From Nitrosospira multiformis (lineage in GTDB: Bacteria > Pseudomonadota > Gammaproteobacteria > Burkholderiales > Nitrosomonadaceae), in NCBI GenBank assembly GCA_017306155.1, contig JAFKJB010000008.1, forward strand, positions 1 through 64,000: a stretch of 64,000 nt of DNA, written 5' to 3'. The notes under the pieces were generated by a model that was given only the letters and a program-made list of their open reading frames with translations, was not told the DNA's origin and searched no databases. The translations under genes and the position numbers were made by a program. Shown here in pieces: positions 8,963 to 17,994 of the stretch; position 1 is the first letter of the stretch, and each line of letters begins with the position of its first letter.

Positions 8963-9481
8963 TCAATGCGGTAATTTTGCCTTGCCACAACTTGCGCTGA
9001 TCCATCGTCCCGTAGTATCGGCGTGCTCATTGACGGGAGTATTTTGCATTGTGCCCGTGAACACGGTCCATCCCGAAAAACTCTCCGAGGTCGTAAACGA
9101 ACCCTCGGCTCGCCCCTTGCCCTGCAATTGAGGATTGGTGCAGACGAGATCCATCTTGTAATCATTCTCGGTGCGGATGGCATTCCTGATGCTGCATCCC
9201 GCTTCGTGAACGTGCAGATAGGAAGGAATCTCCTGATCGGCCATTTCCTGGGTGATGCAGATTCTGGAGGTGAGCGCTCTATTCTCGATCCGGGGCAAGG
9301 CCAGTCCATATTGCTTCGCCAGATTCGTCAGTTGCTGCATTTGCTCGGGCGGAATCTGTGGCACCAGGGCCAATAGCATGGATGTCGTTGTTATTTCCCA
9401 TAAGCCGGGCCGTATAGGGATTTCTGCCGCATTGCCTGCCGAAACCATGAATAACAGTAGTGATGGAAGGATTTTTCGCAT
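8963..9481 (-). CDS. DUF3617 family periplasmic protein
   Basis: The 172-residue protein has a signal peptide (MRKILPSLLLFMVSAGNAA, cleaved near AA-EI) and then RPGLWEITTTS, the opening that defines the DUF3617 family. Mature cysteines occur in SRICIT, AGCSIR, LVCTNP and ASCGKA, so two disulphides are possible. The function of the family is unknown. The start at 9481 is an ATG with a GAGAG-type ribosome-binding site; a longer frame to 9571 has no such support. It converges with mpl, 65 bases from its end. Confidence 0.8.
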   Translation of the reverse strand: MRKILPSLLLFMVSAGNAAEIPIRPGLWEITTTSMLLALVPQIPPEQMQQLTNLAKQYGLALPRIENRALTSRICITQEMADQEIPSYLHVHEAGCSIRNAIRTENDYKMDLVCTNPQLQGKGRAEGSFTTSESFSGWTVFTGTMQNTPVNEHADTTGRWISASCGKAKLPH

Positions 9482-9629
9482 CGAATCTCTCTGACCGGTT
9501 CTCCAGATATTCACTTTGATTATACCAGCCGCCCGCAAAGGAATTGATGCGCAGAAAGCGGGGCGACGCAACGGGAAGGAGCCGGGATTGAGCGGTGAAT
9601 TGCTCTCCTTGCTGCCAGGGCGCGGGGAG

Positions 9630-11615
9630 TTATGAACGGGAATATAAGTGTCGGCTTACTCTTTCGGCTGCCGTGTTTTCCGCATCCCCGCTGATTACGT
9701 CGCAGGCTTTTTCGCTGATCATGTAGACGGATGAGGCGATGAAGAAACCGGGTATTTTGGGGAAAATGGACGCATCCACAATACGCAGATTCCGGGTGCC
9801 ATAAACGCGAAACCGGCTGTCGACGACAGCCATGGGATCAGTGGCAGTGCCCATTTTACAACTGCACGAGGCATGGTGCCCCCACGCTTGATTTTTTATG
9901 AAACGCCGTATATCTTCACGGCTCTTGACTTCCGGGCCAGGCAGAATCTCCTCCTCGATCACGTCGGAGGAAAGCCTGACGATATTGCGCACTGCTTCCA
10001 CTCCGGCGACGAGCGATTCCATGTCTTCCCCGGCGTTCGTGCCTTCCGAAAAATAATGAAAGTTTATATCCGGTACATCACGGGGATCGGCGGACCGGAG
10101 CGTGACCCGGCCGGCTGTATTAGCGGTATGGCCCTTCAGGATGGCCCAGGTAAAGGCATTTTCCGTTCTGGCGATATTATCGGCATAACCGGGATAATAT
10201 CCCCGGAAATCCCCGATCAGGCCGAAAATGAATAAATCGGGATTGGGGCGTTCGGGAAACGAGCGCTTCATGAGCGCGATCGTCGCACCATTGGTAGTAT
10301 AGGGCCCGATGCCCTGAAGCCACTGGCTGAACTGGGAATCAGGGGCTTCGCCGGGGGCGGGACAGCGAAGTTTCATTCCCTTGATCAGGGGGATGTTTTC
10401 CCTGAGCCGGGTCACCACTCCCAGTTCATAACGATCTTGAAGGTTTTCTCCGACCCCTGGCAAGTCTACTTTTACCGTAATGCCATGGTCCACCAGTTCT
10501 TCCCGAGGGCCGATGCCGGAGAGTTTGAGCAATTGGGGTGTATTGAATGCACCTGCGGAAACAATCACCTCCCGTTCTGCAAGCACGGTTTCCACGATCC
10601 CCGGGGTTGCTGTCCCATGCCGCGGATCCGCACGATACTGATGGGCACCGGAAATGTACTCCACCCCATAGGCCTTGTTCTGTTCATCGAGCAGGATGCG
10701 CTTTGCCAGCGCGTGAGTCCTGACTTCGAGAAAATTCGGGCATTGCTCGCGAACGCGCAATATGTACTCCCGGGCTCCAGCCCGACGCCCCTGCCGGGTG
10801 GTGATCGGTATCTTGCACAAGCCTTCCGGCCTTCTGCGGATAAAACGCCAATCGTTGGGATCACCATGGGTTTTTATCTTGAGCAACGTTCGTTTGATCG
10901 GGTTGATAATGCCGCTCAACGATTCCTCGAGTGCGGCTTTTGAAAGCCTCCTCAGGACTTTGTCTCTCAGCAGCATTTCCCGCTCTGCCAGATTTGTCGG
11001 AAGCCAGCCTTCGAATCCATGCCGGCTGTCCGGTTCTTCAGCCCGGGTGGCATACTCGCAGCGCTCCATGCGCTTGAAATATTTCTGCATGTTTTCGCTG
11101 CGCCAGGATTCATCGCCAGTCTTCTCGGCGATATCGTCCCAATCGCTATTGTGGGGATAGATCAACAACATCGCATTGTGCGCGGTACATCCCCCCAGGG
11201 TGCCGGAGCGCGGGTATAACACGCCGTTTCGTTCCGGAACGAACTTGTCATCCCGTTTCTGCTGCTCGTCATCGGCGTAGTGACGCACAAAGAAGTCCCA
11301 GCGCAATGCCTCGTGCTCCGAGGTACGTGCGTGAAAGGCGGGAACGTAATATTCGCAGGGATCGTCTTCTCCCCCTGCCTCCAGCAGCAGCACGCGGAAA
11401 CCTTTCAGTGCGAGGTTACAGGCAAGCGGGCCGCCACCTGCCCCGGAACCGATGATGATGTAATCGAATTTGTTCCCCCCAACTGGCGGACAATTCAGGG
11501 GAGCAAAGGGTCGCGAGGATCCCTTCCAGAGAAGGGTAGAGCAACTGGCAAGAAAGGTGCTTGCGCCGGATACCAGCAGGGTACTGAGCTTGACAAAACT
11601 GCGTCGGGAGATCAA
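9630..11615 (-). CDS. GMC-family FAD oxidoreductase with Tat signal and lipobox
   Basis: Glucose-methanol-choline flavoproteins oxidise alcohols, sugars or sterols with FAD. Near the N-terminus ISRRSFVKLSTLLVSG is a twin-arginine signal, followed by FLASC, a lipobox that would make Cys25 the lipidated first residue. The FAD-binding loop IIGSGAGGGP (about 55-63), the second GMC signature GTLGGCTAHNAML, and the C-terminal WGHHASCSCKMG with the active-site His (about 580) are present. So a folded flavoprotein is probably exported and held at a membrane on the periplasmic side. The start is uncertain: I chose the TTG at 11615 that places the Tat motif at the N-terminus; the frame remains open upstream to 11735, but that lies in a terminator hairpin. 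Substrate unknown; a long-chain alcohol or sterol-like compound would fit the family. Last gene after tyrosinase and a dihaem lipoprotein. Confidence 0.85.
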   Translation of the reverse strand: MISRRSFVKLSTLLVSGASTFLASCSTLLWKGSSRPFAPLNCPPVGGNKFDYIIIGSGAGGGPLACNLALKGFRVLLLEAGGEDDPCEYYVPAFHARTSEHEALRWDFFVRHYADDEQQKRDDKFVPERNGVLYPRSGTLGGCTAHNAMLLIYPHNSDWDDIAEKTGDESWRSENMQKYFKRMERCEYATRAEEPDSRHGFEGWLPTNLAEREMLLRDKVLRRLSKAALEESLSGIINPIKRTLLKIKTHGDPNDWRFIRRRPEGLCKIPITTRQGRRAGAREYILRVREQCPNFLEVRTHALAKRILLDEQNKAYGVEYISGAHQYRADPRHGTATPGIVETVLAEREVIVSAGAFNTPQLLKLSGIGPREELVDHGITVKVDLPGVGENLQDRYELGVVTRLRENIPLIKGMKLRCPAPGEAPDSQFSQWLQGIGPYTTNGATIALMKRSFPERPNPDLFIFGLIGDFRGYYPGYADNIARTENAFTWAILKGHTANTAGRVTLRSADPRDVPDINFHYFSEGTNAGEDMESLVAGVEAVRNIVRLSSDVIEEEILPGPEVKSREDIRRFIKNQAWGHHASCSCKMGTATDPMAVVDSRFRVYGTRNLRIVDASIFPKIPGFFIASSVYMISEKACDVISGDAENTAAERVSRHLYSRS

Positions 11616-11731
11616 GGCGGAACCAATAGTATTTTTCTGCGGAGAGTCGCAAAAATCATTATAAAGGAAAAATTTCCACCGGTTTGGCTGCAACTCCCCT
11701 TCGATTTGCCCTGCCTTGCAATAAAGAATTC

Positions 11732-11784
11732 GCACTGCTCCCCCGAGGGGAGCAGTGCTTCTGGCAGTGATCCTGGCAGTGATC
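11732..11784 (-). terminator. Terminator-like hairpin and 12-bp tandem repeat after the dihaem gene
   Basis: GCACTGCTCCCC and GGGGAGCAGTGC (11732-11758) form a perfect 12-bp stem with a 3-base loop, placed after the stop of the leftward dihaem gene; TTCTTTATT follows on the minus strand. Immediately before it CTGGCAGTGATC occurs twice in tandem (11761-11784). The hairpin separates the dihaem gene from the GMC gene, so the latter may need read-through or its own promoter. Confidence 0.65.
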
Positions 11785-11795
11785 CGGGTAGCGCG

Positions 11796-14441
11796 TCACA
11801 TCGTTTTAAGGAATTCGATCAATGCGCGTTTGTCGCTATCTCCGAGTCCCGGCCGCCCTTCGTCTCCCGGCAGGTAATCGGTTCCAAAATAGTGACCCCG
11901 GTTGATCACGAAGTCCGGACATTTGCTCACGCCGATCAGGGGATCGACCAGGTCGGAATAGACCTTGCGTAATTCCGCATCCGTGATCCGGTCAGGCGTT
12001 ACCTTGGCGGCGATCAAATCCCCCAGATGACCTTTGAGTGTCTTCAACAGCGTCTTGACTTCACCGCCTCTCTTTTCGAGGTCCAGATTGGACAGAAGGC
12101 TGACGGGAGTGCCCTCCGGGATGGGTCCCAGATTCAATACGCCATCATGGATCGGCAACCTGACATACCAGGGCAGGTAACCCTCCGGTATCAGCAGCCA
12201 GCTTCTTGCCCAGGTTCGGTCGATGATGCCCGGCACTTCCTTGCCCGAGCGAGTGACATAAGTGCGGCTTTCGCAGCTTGTTCGTTCCTGAGTCCCATAA
12301 TTCTTTTCCGCATAGTAACCACCCCCGTACAGATCCTCCTGGTCGCAGTAGCGTTTTTCCGGCCAGAGCAATTGCTCTATCCCACTATAAAAGGATTTCA
12401 TCCTGTCCTCAACAGTGCCTGAGGGATAGAATTTGCCCAGGGTGTTATTCAACAGGAAGGGTGCCGAGGACCAGAGGCTCGCAAGCGAAGGGGGCCGGAT
12501 ATACCCGCGGCCACCATCAGGCATGGGATAGGAGCGCGGCTCCCGTGTTACGGGATGGTGAATGAGCGCGCTTCCCACGGAGGGCAGTTCTTTGTACGAG
12601 GTGGAGGAAAAATTATCCCAGGTATCGCCCTTGAGCGCGTTGGTTGCAAGGGAAGCGCAGATATTCGTTTCAAGGAGGGTGACAGGAATACGCAACTCGG
12701 TAGAAAGATAATTGTCAGCAAGAAAATCCTCCTTCAGAACGATTTTTTTCATCTCCTGCCTGAATTCGTCGGTCTTTGTCCAGTTCCAGTACTGGCTCCA
12801 GCAACTCAGGTAATCAGGCCCGACGCAACCGTTATTGGGGAAGAATTTCACCGCTTTCTCGGGCAGCTTGCTCGAGTGGCAGCCGGCGCAGTTCTCCGCA
12901 AATACTTCCTTGCCGCGTTTCAGGGTGGCTGCATCGGCGCTCAGATGACGCTTGCCTCCCGGCGCTTCCGCCAGATAATCCGGCCGGCTGGCTGCGAGGA
13001 AAAACAGCGATGTATCCAGAGTCTGGTTTTCCGTTGCCCGCCAATAGCTGGAATTCTTGTTGGCAGTGGCGATCGGGAACGGCGTGAACGGCCTGCCGCC
13101 GATCAGTGGATTGATATGCTGAAGCCACTCCTCGCTGAAAAGCCCGATATTTACGAAAACGCGGTTAAAGGCGCCGAGCGCGCCCACGGAATCCGCTCCA
13201 TCCTTGAGTACCCGTGGGGTGAACACCGTGCCCGATTTTTCGAAGAACCTTCTCAGCGGACTTTCGGAAGATATCTCCCGATAATCGTTAAACTGCTTAT
13301 TGTTGAGCTCATCGCCCGTCAGTTGCTCCTTGCCGGAGCGCAACGCATTCTTCATCCGCGCGCCCAGGTTATATACCCCATTCATGCTGCGCGGATTGTT
13401 TATGTAGTCCGTTGAAATGAGCGAGGTATCCAGGGCGCCAGGGCGATTGGTACTGAGGAACTGATAGGCGAAGCTGTTCTTGTCGGCTTCGTAGGCGAAT
13501 ACCCGGTCGAACCAGAAATATTGCGCGCCAGGGTTGGAATTAAGATTGGCCCACTGCGGGTTTTCCGGATCCTTGGGCGGATTGGAAGGGTTCGGGCCTA
13601 CATGGCAGAACCCGCACGACATGCCAACCCGGTAAGGCTTCACCAGGTTGGCATCGTTGTAGTAGGACGGATCGGTATAGTATCTCTCAGGGTCCCAGCG
13701 CTTTTTTGCGGCTTCATCGAAATCGGGATTGGGGAACAATCGCAACCCTACAATCCCGCTCGCATATCCGTAGTAAGACCCGATCGGCACTGTCTTGCCG
13801 CGCGCGCCGATCTTTACGCCAGGGTATTTCTCTTCATTTTCGAACGGATCGCGCGCGCAATTCGGATCACGCACGTCGAGATACAGGCCGAAGCGGTCCA
13901 CGCGTCCTAGCGGCTTGCCCTGGGCATCCACGTTCTTCCTGAAGCACGGTTCATTGACAAGACCGAACCAGTACCACCGGTTATCCCGGCTATATCCCGG
14001 TTTTTCCATGAGATGCGGATGGTTTGAAAGGACCTTCAGGAGATCGAAGCTGCCCTGGCTGTTGATATTGATGTGGTCCCAGAACTTGTCATCGCCGCCT
14101 GTCCAGACTATCCAGTTGTTGCGGCCCCTGACGATGGCTTTTACAGCTTCTTGCGGAGCGCGGGAAATACCGGGAACAAACGGTTCCAGCGTGGCGACAA
14201 CCTTCTGGGGATCCTTACTGATCCCATAGTCCATGTCCTTGAAGTAATCTTCGTCCGCGCCGGGGAAGCTTTCTGCTGATCGATTCACGCATTGTGCCTC
14301 GTCCTTTACTGCTCCGGCCTTCGCAAACGGACCTTCAACACACTCGACTGCAATCCAGGGCGGGCGCTTGTAGGCGCAGCCGATAAGCAATGTAGTCAAT
14401 CCCATTGCAATGAGAGTGATCGCAACACTTTTGGAATTCAT
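11796..14441 (-). CDS. Large lipoprotein with two c-type haem motifs (possible dihaem oxygenase/peroxidase-like protein)
   Basis: The 881-residue protein has a lipoprotein signal (LTTLLIGC, lipidated Cys22) and two CxxCH haem-attachment motifs, CGFCH (276-280) and CAGCH (518-522), about 240 residues apart. The second lies in a normal cytochrome c-like context (LKRGKEVFAENCAGCH). Large proteins with two widely spaced c-haems include the RoxA-type rubber oxygenases; the layout is reminiscent but I cannot prove family membership. The start at 14441 is an ATG with GGAGG 8 bases upstream. It is 88 bases after tyrosinase and precedes the GMC flavoprotein, so it could accept electrons from that enzyme or itself oxidise a substrate in the periplasm. 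Confidence 0.8.
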   Translation of the reverse strand: MNSKSVAITLIAMGLTTLLIGCAYKRPPWIAVECVEGPFAKAGAVKDEAQCVNRSAESFPGADEDYFKDMDYGISKDPQKVVATLEPFVPGISRAPQEAVKAIVRGRNNWIVWTGGDDKFWDHININSQGSFDLLKVLSNHPHLMEKPGYSRDNRWYWFGLVNEPCFRKNVDAQGKPLGRVDRFGLYLDVRDPNCARDPFENEEKYPGVKIGARGKTVPIGSYYGYASGIVGLRLFPNPDFDEAAKKRWDPERYYTDPSYYNDANLVKPYRVGMSCGFCHVGPNPSNPPKDPENPQWANLNSNPGAQYFWFDRVFAYEADKNSFAYQFLSTNRPGALDTSLISTDYINNPRSMNGVYNLGARMKNALRSGKEQLTGDELNNKQFNDYREISSESPLRRFFEKSGTVFTPRVLKDGADSVGALGAFNRVFVNIGLFSEEWLQHINPLIGGRPFTPFPIATANKNSSYWRATENQTLDTSLFFLAASRPDYLAEAPGGKRHLSADAATLKRGKEVFAENCAGCHSSKLPEKAVKFFPNNGCVGPDYLSCWSQYWNWTKTDEFRQEMKKIVLKEDFLADNYLSTELRIPVTLLETNICASLATNALKGDTWDNFSSTSYKELPSVGSALIHHPVTREPRSYPMPDGGRGYIRPPSLASLWSSAPFLLNNTLGKFYPSGTVEDRMKSFYSGIEQLLWPEKRYCDQEDLYGGGYYAEKNYGTQERTSCESRTYVTRSGKEVPGIIDRTWARSWLLIPEGYLPWYVRLPIHDGVLNLGPIPEGTPVSLLSNLDLEKRGGEVKTLLKTLKGHLGDLIAAKVTPDRITDAELRKVYSDLVDPLIGVSKCPDFVINRGHYFGTDYLPGDEGRPGLGDSDKRALIEFLKTM

Positions 14442-14529
14442 GAGACAGCCTCCAGGGAGAAATTGAATATTATTGGTTTTTGCGGGTGCTGAAGAAAGTA
14501 TCTCCCGACGATGAAAACTCAGCCTCTTT

Positions 14530-15471
14530 TTACAACGATGCTGAATCGTAGACGTAGCCCAGATCTTCCGTATCCACCAGGTCATCGTACGATTCCCCCC
14601 ACGGATCCATGATGCGGTCAGACCCGTTCAGGTTGGGTTCCGCCGATGAATTGGCCTGTTGCCAGATATGCCACAAGCGATCCACTTCGGCGTGATGAAG
14701 CCAGAAAACCGGGTCCGTGGGGGATGACATCGTATTGTTCATGATGCCGCCCACCCAGGCATGACCGTGATTATGAGCGGGAAGGCTCGTTCCGTCCGGC
14801 CTCCGGCCCCAGCCCTCGAGCCCATAGGTGAATTTCGTGTAGTCATTCTCATTGGCAAGACCGGTATTCTGGATGGAGAACTGGTTAACGATGATATCCA
14901 CATCCGTCACGCTGGCTTTTTGCGGCGGCGATGCATTTTTGCGCGACGGCGGTTGCGTTCCCGTATCCGGATCGTTTGCAGGCAGAAAACCGTTCAGCCA
15001 GGCGGGAAAGGGGTCTTCCCAGCGCCAATAGGGGACCGTGAGCTTTTCATTGGAACCAGGGCGCAGAACAGCGTCAACACGCTGCAATTCCCGCTCGAAC
15101 TCGATGAGATAACGGCGGTGCCAGCCCAGAAAACGGTAAAGGCCAGTCTCGCCCATCATGCCATGCATGTCATGCGACATGTCCATGTGAAACCGGACCA
15201 GTTCCAGGTATTTGCCTTCCTCCACCAGGCGAACAACCGCATTGCGGAATGCCTCCCGTTTTTCCGGGGAAAGGTCCGCCTGATTCTGACGGGTGACTGG
15301 TGCGCCCGGCGGTTTGGGCGCGAAGGCGGCTGCTCCGCCAAGCAGGGGCTTTACGAGTTTCTTGTGAGCTTCCTTGAGCAACTCCAGCTTATCCAGGGGA
15401 AAGCCTTCAGCGAGAACTTCATCGAAGGTTTTGGGATGAAGGTGCTCGCCGGTCTCATGCGAATGATTCAT
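14530..15471 (-). CDS. Tyrosinase-like binuclear copper enzyme
   Basis: Tyrosinases hydroxylate phenols and oxidise catechols to quinones at a type-3 copper pair. The CuA region shows FHMDMSHDMHG and FLGWHRRYLIEFE (His near 95-103 and His118). The CuB region shows PAHNHGHAWVGG (His233 and His237) and DPVFWLHHAEVDRLW (His259/260). At 313 residues it is about the size of bacterial core enzymes, and I see no signal peptide and no separate C-terminal lid domain. The ATG at 15471 follows AGGAG at 7 bases. It is the first gene of a leftward unit with the dihaem lipoprotein and the GMC flavoprotein. Copper enzymes suit an ammonia oxidiser, but the substrate cannot be read from sequence. Confidence 0.9.
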   Translation of the reverse strand: MNHSHETGEHLHPKTFDEVLAEGFPLDKLELLKEAHKKLVKPLLGGAAAFAPKPPGAPVTRQNQADLSPEKREAFRNAVVRLVEEGKYLELVRFHMDMSHDMHGMMGETGLYRFLGWHRRYLIEFERELQRVDAVLRPGSNEKLTVPYWRWEDPFPAWLNGFLPANDPDTGTQPPSRKNASPPQKASVTDVDIIVNQFSIQNTGLANENDYTKFTYGLEGWGRRPDGTSLPAHNHGHAWVGGIMNNTMSSPTDPVFWLHHAEVDRLWHIWQQANSSAEPNLNGSDRIMDPWGESYDDLVDTEDLGYVYDSASL

Positions 15472-16015
15472 TTTTTTGCTCCTGTCCTGACAAGGGGGTG
15501 GCGGAGTTCAGGAAAAAAGCGGGCAATATGACTCTCGCTCGATATCCAGTACGCCTTATACACAGTAACTATAGTACATGGCGGTTGGTTCGCTCGATTT
15601 TTCGGAGGTCGGTGTGGTCTGCCTGCGCTTAGACAAGAACTCTGAGGGGTTCTGCAGCAGCCATGGCTGCGAAGGCCGGTTTCACCAAGGTCAACGTCAG
15701 AATCAACAAAAGGATGCACATCCGATAAAAATTCACATTGACTAATTGGGGATCGGATATATGATGAAATAGGTGGGTTAAGCGGAGGCGCCTGAGTCTG
15801 AGTGCGTGGATTCGCAATTCCTCAATTTCTGATGGACAGGATAGATCATCGGCCCTGCTTTTGAAGAGCGGGATCTGAGGCGAGCAACCAAAAAACTTAT
15901 TCGAGTCTGGAAGAGCCGCTACAGCGAGTTCGCGATGCGGCAGGAGCAGCAGGATCGTGCGTGCGGGGCCGGCCTGGGTTAATAAAGATGTGCAACAGGA
16001 GATAGGGAGGTAATC
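15472..16015. other. 544-bp divergent regulatory region between the two halves of the oxidative island
   Basis: No convincing gene longer than 30 codons lies here. It should contain the promoter for the tyrosinase unit (leftwards) and for the peroxidase/catalase unit (rightwards). One good rightward promoter match is at 15738-15765. On the minus strand a 30-codon frame (15629-15721) would encode a signal-peptide-like peptide; see findings. Confidence 0.5.
15738..15765 (+). promoter_or_regulatory. Sigma-70-like promoter for the peroxidase unit
   Basis: TTGACT (15738-15743) and TATGAT (15760-15765) are separated by 16 bases. A transcript from here would have a leader of roughly 240 bases before the first gene at 16016, so it may not be the only promoter. 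Confidence 0.45.
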
Positions 16016-16447
16016 ATGGCTTACGATATTCATCAGGTGATCAATATGTCGCAAGAGGAACTCGATCAGCTGTTTTCCTCGGGGGAAGTCGGTGAGATAC
16101 CGGATGGGGAAGCAAGGGGCACCGCTATTATCGCGCCTGGCACGCCTTACAATTATGCTATCGCGCAAGCCATCAATTTTTTTGCCTGGCAGGGGAAGGT
16201 TTTTGATGCCAAGACAAGTACCCTGAAGAACGAAATTTCACCTTTTGGTTTTCGTGCGATCATCGCCAGGGTGTACAAGGATGATAGCTGGTTCGACCAC
16301 AAGCCGTGCATCGTTCTCGATTATTCGGAAACATCCACAGTGGCCCAACGGGTGCGCGACGAAATCCGCAAGGTGGCGGACAAGCAATATCTGGGGAAGG
16401 TTTACTGGGGCAACAAGCATCTTATAGAGTTCTTCCTGCAGTTCTGA
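16016..16447 (+). CDS. Small conserved protein of unknown function in the oxidative island
   Basis: The 143-residue protein has no signal peptide or membrane segment. It has the segments IPDGEARGTAIIAPGT (about 28-43), FFAWQGKVF, ISPFGFRAIIARVYKD and VLDYSETSTVAQRVRDEIR, then YLGKVYWGNKHLIEFFLQF at the end. From memory, similar short proteins occur beside haem peroxidase and lipid-oxidising genes in other bacteria, but I cannot check this and no function is established. The alternating hydrophobic pattern suggests a small beta-barrel or lipocalin-like fold, which would suit binding of a lipid; this is speculation. The ATG at 16016 has a strong GGGAGGT ribosome-binding site. First gene of the rightward unit. 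Confidence 0.8.
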   Translation: MAYDIHQVINMSQEELDQLFSSGEVGEIPDGEARGTAIIAPGTPYNYAIAQAINFFAWQGKVFDAKTSTLKNEISPFGFRAIIARVYKDDSWFDHKPCIVLDYSETSTVAQRVRDEIRKVADKQYLGKVYWGNKHLIEFFLQF

Positions 16448-16678
16448 GTTATCCGGATGATTCCGCCACACCCGGCTTTCAGGCATTCGAGCTGAGTGCT
16501 TGAGACTTCAAACGCTGAGGGTTATGCAAGTTTGGTTTGCGGTTATCGGAACTCCGCCGTTTTACGATGGCGTCTGCTTCACTGACGGGCTCGGCATATA
16601 CTCCGCAATCCACCGACAGGAAAGCCGGCTGAGCAGAAAAACAAGAAGTCGTATAAATATCTAGTGAGATAAAAAGCC

Positions 16679-17983
16679 ATGACACCTCAATCCGGCTTCA
16701 TGATTGTTGCTGCTGTACGTGACGGGCAGTTGAAAGACCTGCGCGACTTGCTGGCTTCGATGAATAACCTGCCCGGCCATGCTGATCCTGATAATGAATT
16801 GATTCCATTCGGGAAATTTGAGCGCGTGCATTTTGCGCGTTTCGTGATCATAGAAGCAAGAACCGCGCAGGAAATCAGAGAATTCGGTGTAACGCCAAGA
16901 CCGTGGCGACCCGCACTCGCCTTTCTTGGCGATATCGACGGGGATATGCAGACTTTTTTGCTGGAACTGATTGAGCGCGCAGAGCCCGGTCTAAAAAAAA
17001 TCTTTTCTCATTGCGAAGGTTTTTCTGAGGAAAATCAGGACCTGCTGGGCTGGATGAATGCAAACAATATAAATGCCGGCGCCAATTATGTTAACTGGAT
17101 TGGTCGAACGGTCAGGCAAATCCATGAAGAAGCAGCGCTACATCGAAGCTTGTCCATCTATCTGCCAAAAATTGCTGACGATGTGGGCCGGGAGAATGTC
17201 CGTGCTTTACGGCAAAAGCTGTTGTCCTATGTCGAAATGGAAAAATACAAAGGCAGGCTTACGTTAACTCCGCCCGAACCCACGCCCCCCGAATGGAAAA
17301 TGCGCAATCTTCTGCATATGATCGGGATTCCATTGATCCTGCTTCTTCTATCCCCGCTATTACTGGTTATCGCACTTATTTTTGCACTACGTTTGAGAAT
17401 GCTCGAACGCTCTGACCCTGAGCTCTTCATTCGGCCCAGCCGTGAACATCTGGCAGAGCTTACAGTGCAGGAAGATCAGGATGTCAGTAATCAGTACAGT
17501 GTGTTCGGCGACGTGAAACCGGGTCCGGTCCGCCTGCTGACTTTCAAATTCATACTCCTGCTGACCGACTATGTTGCCAGGCACATATATAACCATGGAT
17601 TTCTCGCTCGAATAAAAACGATTCATTTTGCCCGCTGGGTGTTCATGGACAATAACCATAGAATTTTTTTCGCCAGTAATTATGATGGCAGCCATGAAAG
17701 CTACATGGATGATTTTATCAATAAGGTTGGCTGGGGTCTCAATCTTACCTTCACGAATGGTGTCGGCTACCCTACCACCCGGTGGATCGTCAAGGAAGGC
17801 GCAAACCGGGAGCATGCCTTCAAATATACGCAAAGGCGACATCAGATACCCACGGAGGTTTGGTACAAGGCTTACCCGGGATTGACAGCCGTTGATCTGG
17901 CGCGAAACAGCCGTATCCGTCAAGGCGTGGAAATTCGGCAATCCAATGATGCGGAAATCCGTGAATGGCTCAGCCTGATCTGA
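16679..17983 (+). CDS. Membrane-anchored protein with duplicated VHFAR domain, unknown function
   Basis: The 434-residue protein has one or two close membrane helices at about 212-236 (MIGIPLILLLLSPLLLVIAL). The N-terminal half contains FERVHFARFVIIEA (about 47-60) and the C-terminal half contains IKTIHFARWVFMD (about 302-314), each followed by similarly spaced strands (ALAFLGDIDGD versus RIFFASNYDGS) and an amphipathic segment. This indicates an internal duplication of an alpha+beta domain, possibly ferredoxin-like as in DyP peroxidases and chlorite dismutases. I see no catalytic signature. It is followed after 11 bases by the DyP peroxidase gene, so it may be a membrane platform or partner for it. 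Confidence 0.8.
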   Translation: MTPQSGFMIVAAVRDGQLKDLRDLLASMNNLPGHADPDNELIPFGKFERVHFARFVIIEARTAQEIREFGVTPRPWRPALAFLGDIDGDMQTFLLELIERAEPGLKKIFSHCEGFSEENQDLLGWMNANNINAGANYVNWIGRTVRQIHEEAALHRSLSIYLPKIADDVGRENVRALRQKLLSYVEMEKYKGRLTLTPPEPTPPEWKMRNLLHMIGIPLILLLLSPLLLVIALIFALRLRMLERSDPELFIRPSREHLAELTVQEDQDVSNQYSVFGDVKPGPVRLLTFKFILLLTDYVARHIYNHGFLARIKTIHFARWVFMDNNHRIFFASNYDGSHESYMDDFINKVGWGLNLTFTNGVGYPTTRWIVKEGANREHAFKYTQRRHQIPTEVWYKAYPGLTAVDLARNSRIRQGVEIRQSNDAEIREWLSLI

Positions 17984-17994
17984 GGAGCATGGAA

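Noticed and set aside
12555..13415. 286-codon plus-strand frame opposite the dihaem lipoprotein gene
   Set aside because: The minus-strand gene has a signal, lipobox and two haem motifs in the right frame; the opposite frame shows none.
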